Made by a program: the position numbers and the translations under genes | Shown here: positions 45,710-50,024 of the stretch, piece after piece | How positions within the stretch are numbered: the first letter of the stretch is position 1 | Layout: each line of letters begins with the position of its first letter | Notes under the pieces: generated by a model | What the model was told of the DNA's origin: nothing | What the model saw: only the letters and a program-made list of their open reading frames with translations | The model's database searches: none | Assembly: GCF_900109885.1 (NCBI RefSeq) | Contig: NZ_FOBS01000024.1 | Coordinates: 1-50,024 of the forward strand | Reading direction: 5' to 3' | Length of the DNA: 50,024 nt | DNA from: Syntrophus gentianae | GTDB lineage: Bacteria > Desulfobacterota > Syntrophia > Syntrophales > Syntrophaceae

Positions 45710-47080
45710 ATGGAATTCTACCCTTTACCCAAGAAAATACAGGACATTTCCAAGGACATGCTAAAAGGAAACTTTGGCCTTTGGTACAACAAGTTCATCC
45801 CATTGAATGATCGTTCATTTAAGCCATCTGACAACAGAAATGACGAAAACAGAAATGTTGATTATTATTTTGAACAATATTGCAGGGTACTGAAGAGTAA
45901 TTCTGCTCAAATAGCAGCAATGCTTAAATATATACATGAAAACATGGACGATTTTTGTTCGAGCTTTCCGATCGATATGTTTGAAGAAATCGTCATTTGT
46001 GCAACACTTGAAACGCCTTTGGTCACTGGTATCGGCGAATCGCATCCCCATGAAGTCAGTATAGCGCTTGACCATAATATGGGCATCCCTTACATACCCG
46101 CATCGGGTGTAAAAGGGATCGTCCGTTTTGCCCACACAGTCTCTCTGATCCCCGAGTCAATAAAAAATGGCTTAATTCAAGATAATCTAGAGTTTGATGA
46201 TGAATCAAATTGGACGTTTATTCCGCTGTTGTTTGGCACACAGGGAAATCGTGGCAAGGTAATCTTTCTTGATGCCTATCCCGAGGGTATTCCGGACTTA
46301 CATGTTGATATTATGAATCCGCACTACGCTCCCTATTATAGTGAGGGGAAACCACCTGCTGACCATTACAACCCTACTCCCATTAAATTCCTAACCGTTG
46401 CAACCGGTACAAATTTTATTTTCCGAGCTGTTGCATTAAATGAAGAGGGATTGCCGCAAAAAGTTAAAATGGCGCTAACACGAGCCCTAACGGAAGAAGG
46501 CGTCGGAGCGAAGACTGCTGTTGGTTATGGAAGGTTTCTCATTGATGAGAAGCACCAAGCCGCGTTAATGGAAAAGCGCAGACAAAGACAAGAAGAAGAA
46601 CAAAATGCTCGTTTCCCCTGGCTGGCTCATTTAGAGCAGATCAGACAGGTTGCCGACTGGGGCCAATTCAAGCAAATCATCCTTGATAATGAAAAACTTG
46701 GTCTATATCGGCATGAAGCGCATGTGGCGGAAGCGGTCATGACTAAAGCACTGGAGATCAGAGAGCAATGGATAAAAAACTGGGAGGCATTGCGCGATGA
46801 TAAAATAGCGACATGGTTGGAACCTTCAGGAATCATATGGCAGAGGCTTGAACAAGAAAGCGAAAAGACAGAAGAACATTCTGAAGATTATGAAAAAATT
46901 TCGAAACTAACCGATTGGGGTTTATATAAATCATCAAACTTTGATCTTTCAAAGCTACAATTGGATGCCCTGCATTTTCTGAAGCAAAAAATGGAAGACT
47001 GGGGCTGCAATTCTAAAAAGGCGAAAGAAGATAAAAAAACAGCTTATAAGAAGGTAAGGGATCTATTGAGACAGCATTAG
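45710..47080 (+). CDS. cmr6: type III-B CRISPR RAMP protein Cmr6 with long C-terminal extension
   Basis: Cmr6 occupies the far end of the effector next to Cmr1. The RAMP core lies in residues 90-285: TLETPLVTGIGESHPHE, PYIPASGVKGIVRFAH and the late EEGVGAKTAVGYGRF glycine loop. The total of 456 residues is far longer than usual (about 240-340). The excess is a charged, helical tail from about residue 286 (EKRRQRQEEEQN) to the end, with three DWG motifs (VADWGQFK, LTDWGLYK, MEDWGCNS) that suggest a repeated helical module. The tail has no catalytic signature I know. The gene starts 13 bases after cmr5. Confidence 0.9.
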   Translation: MEFYPLPKKIQDISKDMLKGNFGLWYNKFIPLNDRSFKPSDNRNDENRNVDYYFEQYCRVLKSNSAQIAAMLKYIHENMDDFCSSFPIDMFEEIVICATLETPLVTGIGESHPHEVSIALDHNMGIPYIPASGVKGIVRFAHTVSLIPESIKNGLIQDNLEFDDESNWTFIPLLFGTQGNRGKVIFLDAYPEGIPDLHVDIMNPHYAPYYSEGKPPADHYNPTPIKFLTVATGTNFIFRAVALNEEGLPQKVKMALTRALTEEGVGAKTAVGYGRFLIDEKHQAALMEKRRQRQEEEQNARFPWLAHLEQIRQVADWGQFKQIILDNEKLGLYRHEAHVAEAVMTKALEIREQWIKNWEALRDDKIATWLEPSGIIWQRLEQESEKTEEHSEDYEKISKLTDWGLYKSSNFDLSKLQLDALHFLKQKMEDWGCNSKKAKEDKKTAYKKVRDLLRQH

Positions 47081-47127
47081 GAATGAGTGTTTTTTCGGTA
47101 CATCTCAATCCCCTTGGAGGACATAAA

Positions 47128-47361
47128 ATGAAAACACACAAGTTGATTAACCGGATCGTCTGTGATCCGAAGATTATGCTTGGTAAGCCGGTCGTCAAAG
47201 GAACACGCCTTACGGTGGAGCTAATAGTTGAAAAGTTTGCCTACGGCGCTACTTTCGAAGAGCTGACGCGCGATTACCCCTTTCTTGTCGAAGAAGACAT
47301 TTGGGCCTCTCTCATCTACGCGGCTAAAAGACTGGCGAATGAGGAAATCTTTACGGCATGA
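47128..47361 (+). CDS. DUF433 family protein (antitoxin-like)
   Basis: The 77-residue protein has the full DUF433 core: CDPKIMLGKPVVKGTRLTVE, then a helix pair with FAYGATFEELTRDYPFLVEEDIWASLIYAA. DUF433 proteins contain a winged-helix fold and are usually antitoxins beside a PIN-like DUF5615 toxin. No such toxin gene follows; the next gene is a CARF protein. CTTGGAGGA precedes the ATG at 47128, although the frame is open from 47083. It is probably transcribed with the CRISPR genes, as a 47-base gap follows cmr6. The role could be autoregulation of the locus or an orphan antitoxin. Confidence 0.85.
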   Translation: MKTHKLINRIVCDPKIMLGKPVVKGTRLTVELIVEKFAYGATFEELTRDYPFLVEEDIWASLIYAAKRLANEEIFTA

Positions 47362-47413
47362 AGGTTCCTCCTTCCTGTTGATATCTAAATTTTATGATTG
47401 CAAGGAAATCGAT

Positions 47414-48526
47414 ATGCGGGACATCCTGATATGCACCGTTGGCACCAGCCTCAAGAACAACATTAGTGGGCAGAATGAATCTCCCCTTTACTCTCTGTTG
47501 ATGGCGGACAATGCCAGAGGTGTTGCCCTGGAGCTATTGAAACATTCCCCGGAGGATCGCCTGAATGGGGCTGAGATCAATTCCATTCACAGCATCATCG
47601 CTGGCAAACGCCTTGATCGGCTTGATAATCTCATATTTTTGGTCTCCGATACGCCGGACGGTTCACTGACGGGACGCATTCTGAGTCAGGTCTATGAAAA
47701 TCCGCGGAACGCGGAACGCTTTGAATCGGTATCCGTTAAAACCATTGACGGTTTGACGGATCAGGACGTGAAACGCTTCCGTAATGATGGGCTGCGAAAC
47801 CTGGTTCGCCTCATCGGCCAGCAAGCCCGCCTGCACGGATCGGAACGGATTGTCATCAATGCCACGGGGGGTTACAAGGCACAGATTTCTTTTGCCGGGA
47901 TGATCGGCCAGGCCCTGGAAATTCCCGTATGCTATCTGTTCGAGCGCTTTTCGGAAGTGATTGAGCTTCCGCCACAGCCTGTCTCTCTCGATCTTGCCTT
48001 CTGGCTGGATCATGTAGAGCTTTTTTTTGATCTGGAAGATGGGATAGAATCGGATGGCCCATTCAATCAGCCGGACGAACGCTTTGCAACGATCCTGGAC
48101 ACTGTTCAGGTCGAAAAGCGCTGGCTGACCATCCTGTCTCCAACAGGCCAGCTCTTTCATGAATCCTTGCGCCATCGCTTCACCCTGAGTTCTTCAACCA
48201 TTCTCCCCCCGGATTCCGGAATTAAGCCGGAGCACAAAAAAATCCGCTATGAGGATGACAACAGGGGAAAACATAAGGGACTGGAAATCTTTCTGAATAA
48301 AGTCCGTGAAAGCCCCTTTGTAAAGGAGATCTATACCCACTATTATAACCCGAGTCTCAATGTTCCGATCCGGTTCCGCAAGTCTACCAAGGATCCACGC
48401 CACCAGCTGGAAGGAATTTTCAGCAACGCTGGTGCCACAACCAAATTCGATATCATTACAACAGCTCAAAACAGTAGACAAATGCAGGCATGCATTGCAG
48501 AGTTAAATGATTCATTCGCGGCATAG
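47414..48526 (+). CDS. CRISPR-associated CARF protein, APE2256 type, unknown C-terminal domain
   Basis: Residues 1-200 form a CARF domain: ICTVGTSLKNN at the N-terminus and INATGGYKAQISFAG (Asn149-Gly153 region), followed by PVCYLFERFSEVIELPP, all typical of the APE2256 group (TIGR02619/PF09651 by memory). This part should bind cyclic oligoadenylate. Residues 200-370 include a linker (KRWLTILSPTGQLF) and a basic C-terminal block (GLEIFLNKVRESPFVKEIY, RFRKSTKDPRHQLEG). The block has the size and charge of a RelE-like mRNA interferase fused to CARF, but I cannot confirm the fold or catalytic residues. There is no HEPN motif. AAGGAAAT precedes ATG 47414. Confidence 0.75.
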   Translation: MRDILICTVGTSLKNNISGQNESPLYSLLMADNARGVALELLKHSPEDRLNGAEINSIHSIIAGKRLDRLDNLIFLVSDTPDGSLTGRILSQVYENPRNAERFESVSVKTIDGLTDQDVKRFRNDGLRNLVRLIGQQARLHGSERIVINATGGYKAQISFAGMIGQALEIPVCYLFERFSEVIELPPQPVSLDLAFWLDHVELFFDLEDGIESDGPFNQPDERFATILDTVQVEKRWLTILSPTGQLFHESLRHRFTLSSSTILPPDSGIKPEHKKIRYEDDNRGKHKGLEIFLNKVRESPFVKEIYTHYYNPSLNVPIRFRKSTKDPRHQLEGIFSNAGATTKFDIITTAQNSRQMQACIAELNDSFAA

Positions 48527-48550
48527 TATCCATCTCAGGAGGTTTGAGTT

Positions 48551-49783
48551 ATGGCACGTCTCATGATCATGTCCATCGGCGGCTCACCCGAGCCCCTCAG
48601 AAAAAGCATCGCGGAACATCAGCCGGAACGGATTATTTTCTTCGCCTCGCAGGATTCAATACTCAAGGCCGGTGAAGTGCTGGATCGGATCAATCTGAAA
48701 CCCAAGATCGAATCGGAACTCTCCGAAGACCCGAATTCCCTGTTTGAATGCTACAAGACGGCGCGGCTCTGCGTCCGCAGAGCGATGCGGTCGGGATATT
48801 CCGACGACGAAATAATGATTGATTACACAGGAGGCACCAAGGTCATGACGGCAGCCCTGATCCTGGCGACAGTTGGCTATCCCTTCCAGTTCAACTATGT
48901 CGGGGGGGATGCACGAACGAAAGCGGGACTCGGCATTGTGGAAAACGGCCATGAGCGTATGTTTTCCGACATGAATCCTTGGTCTGTCTTTGCCGAGGAA
49001 GAACGTCGCCAAGTGATAATTCTTTTCAATCGATGCCGATTCTCCGCAGTCATTGAAATAATCTCTATGGCATCAACACGGGATCTTCCCGTTGAAATCG
49101 CCGACTACTTCAACTTCGTAAAATATCTTGCCGAGGGCTTTCTTTACTGGGAGCAATTCAACCATAAAATGGCGGCGACTTCCCTCACTACCGGAATTCA
49201 AAATTTAGAAAATTATCTGCGGGTTCATAGAGATTCCCAATATAACCAATTTACAGATGATCTCCGGCAGTGTCATGAAAGGCTCAAGAATATTCTTTCC
49301 ATGACAAAAGGACTGAACAAATTCCATCCTGTCTTGATAGATGACCTTCTCAATAACGCCCGACGCCGGATCTCTGAGGGCCGCTATGATGATGCCGCTG
49401 CACGCGTATACCGCGCCCTTGAGCTATACGGGCAGATCATTTTTCAGGAATCTGCGGGGTGTTCAAATAGTAATGTCCCCAAGGACAAAATTCCTGAGAC
49501 CATTCGAGAGGAATTTGTCCGCAAATATGCAGACCCGGTCGATGGAATCATAAAGCTGCCACTCCAGGCGACCTTCAATTTTCTCCAAAAAACCGGGCAT
49601 GAAGCAGGTGAGCGTTTTTTCCAGAATATCTCGGAGATCAAAAAAATCCAAGGCAGTAGAAATGAGTCGATTCTTGCCCATGGAATAAAACCGGTTACGG
49701 AACATGCAATTGGAAAGATTCTACAGGTCGTGTCAGATTTTACCGGTTTCAAAGCGATTTTCGATTTTCCCCGTTTGCCGTAA
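48551..49783 (+). CDS. CRISPR-associated CARF-HEPN ribonuclease, Cas02710 type
   Basis: The 410-residue protein has an N-terminal CARF domain (MSIGGSPEPLRKSI, DYTGGTKVMTAAL at residues 91-103, then FNYVGGD) and a helical C-terminal HEPN domain with Arg370-Asn371...His377 (RNESILAHG), the catalytic pair of HEPN RNases. It matches the TIGR02710/PF09670 family. When cyclic oligoadenylate binds the CARF dimer, such proteins degrade RNA non-specifically, causing dormancy or death of infected cells. A middle region (about 160-300) is alpha-helical. TCAGGAGG precedes the ATG. It is the last gene of the locus in the window. Confidence 0.88.
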   Translation: MARLMIMSIGGSPEPLRKSIAEHQPERIIFFASQDSILKAGEVLDRINLKPKIESELSEDPNSLFECYKTARLCVRRAMRSGYSDDEIMIDYTGGTKVMTAALILATVGYPFQFNYVGGDARTKAGLGIVENGHERMFSDMNPWSVFAEEERRQVIILFNRCRFSAVIEIISMASTRDLPVEIADYFNFVKYLAEGFLYWEQFNHKMAATSLTTGIQNLENYLRVHRDSQYNQFTDDLRQCHERLKNILSMTKGLNKFHPVLIDDLLNNARRRISEGRYDDAAARVYRALELYGQIIFQESAGCSNSNVPKDKIPETIREEFVRKYADPVDGIIKLPLQATFNFLQKTGHEAGERFFQNISEIKKIQGSRNESILAHGIKPVTEHAIGKILQVVSDFTGFKAIFDFPRLP

Positions 49784-50024
49784 TGGCCCTGATGAGGAAT
49801 TCGCACTATGAACTTGACGCGAACCTCGCTTGCAAAAAGCATTTATCCGTAACTTATTGAAATTACAATTCATTGCTAAACAGTACTTTTCAGGTTCGCA
49901 AAAGCAGAACTTGTTTAATGATATTAAATGGATGAGGCGAATAAAATTTAGTTGGAAAGGAGTGAAGTGGATGATTCTTTGGCTTTTGGCAAGAGGTTCG
50001 CGAATATGCTGTCTCGGAGCCGCT
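49784..50024. other. candidate CRISPR leader region, array presumably beyond the window
   Basis: This AT-rich, gene-free stretch of 241 bases follows the CARF-HEPN gene. It contains an exact 10-base inverted repeat, CGCGAACCTC (49818-49827) and GAGGTTCGCG (49993-50002), and a shared AGGTTCGC at 49892-49899 and 49994-50001. Leader sequences next to arrays often carry motifs of this kind. No repeat unit is seen twice before the window ends, so the array itself is only inferred. Confidence 0.35.

Noticed and set aside
39521-50024. CRISPR array inside the window
   Set aside because: No direct repeat with regular spacing was found in any gap around the cas genes; only a leader-like end is visible.

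Overview
The window looks like a chromosomal segment of a strictly or mainly anaerobic, Gram-negative Desulfobacterota/Deltaproteobacteria-type bacterium, probably close to the Syntrophus/Smithella group. The basis is a class III (anaerobic) ribonucleotide reductase, a complex I operon without the NADH-oxidising module, a short cytochrome bd oxidase, several flavodoxin-like and Fe-S proteins, and the typical GC-rich core codon use. The genus is inference; no marker RNA gene is present.

Layout. 0-2.5 kb: the end of a REP-associated (RAYT/Y1) transposase, a UPF0158 gene and a SEC-C zinc-motif gene. 2.7-9.7 kb: an nrdD-like gene whose expected glycyl-radical glycine reads as arginine, a divergent SPFH/zinc-ribbon pair, ettA and a hotdog thioesterase. 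9.7-12.6 kb: an AT-richer island with a secreted (alpha/alpha)-barrel lyase-like protein and a secreted S74-chaperone protein. 12.6-15.1 kb: cstA and an FMN-reductase-like gene. 15.5-26.2 kb: nuoABC-(small unknown gene)-nuoD-[intrinsic terminator]-nuoHIJKLMN, with no nuoE, nuoF or nuoG. 26.3-32.1 kb: a flavodoxin, a large fusion protein (cNMP-binding + degenerate sigma54-type AAA+ + NapH/NosR-like membrane Fe-S domain) and cydAB. 32.2-37.0 kb: mscL with a zinc ribbon, convergent to a hybrid histidine kinase / diguanylate cyclase pair.

37.4-49.8 kb: a complete type III-B (Cmr) CRISPR interference locus, all on the plus strand: cas6, a CARF protein of the NE0113 type, cmr1, cas10/cmr2, cmr3, cmr4, cmr5, cmr6 with an unusual C-terminal extension, a DUF433 antitoxin-like gene, a CARF protein of the APE2256 type, and a CARF-HEPN ribonuclease of the Cas02710 type. 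Cas10 keeps its GGDD motif, so it should make cyclic oligoadenylate that the three CARF proteins sense or degrade. cas1/cas2 and an array are absent from the window, but the last 240 bases look like a CRISPR leader, so an array may begin just beyond the end.

The respiratory part reads as one energy unit: an eleven-subunit complex I that must take electrons from something other than a NuoEFG module (ferredoxin or flavodoxin is a reasonable guess), a sensor/redox fusion protein, and a quinol oxidase for oxygen scavenging.
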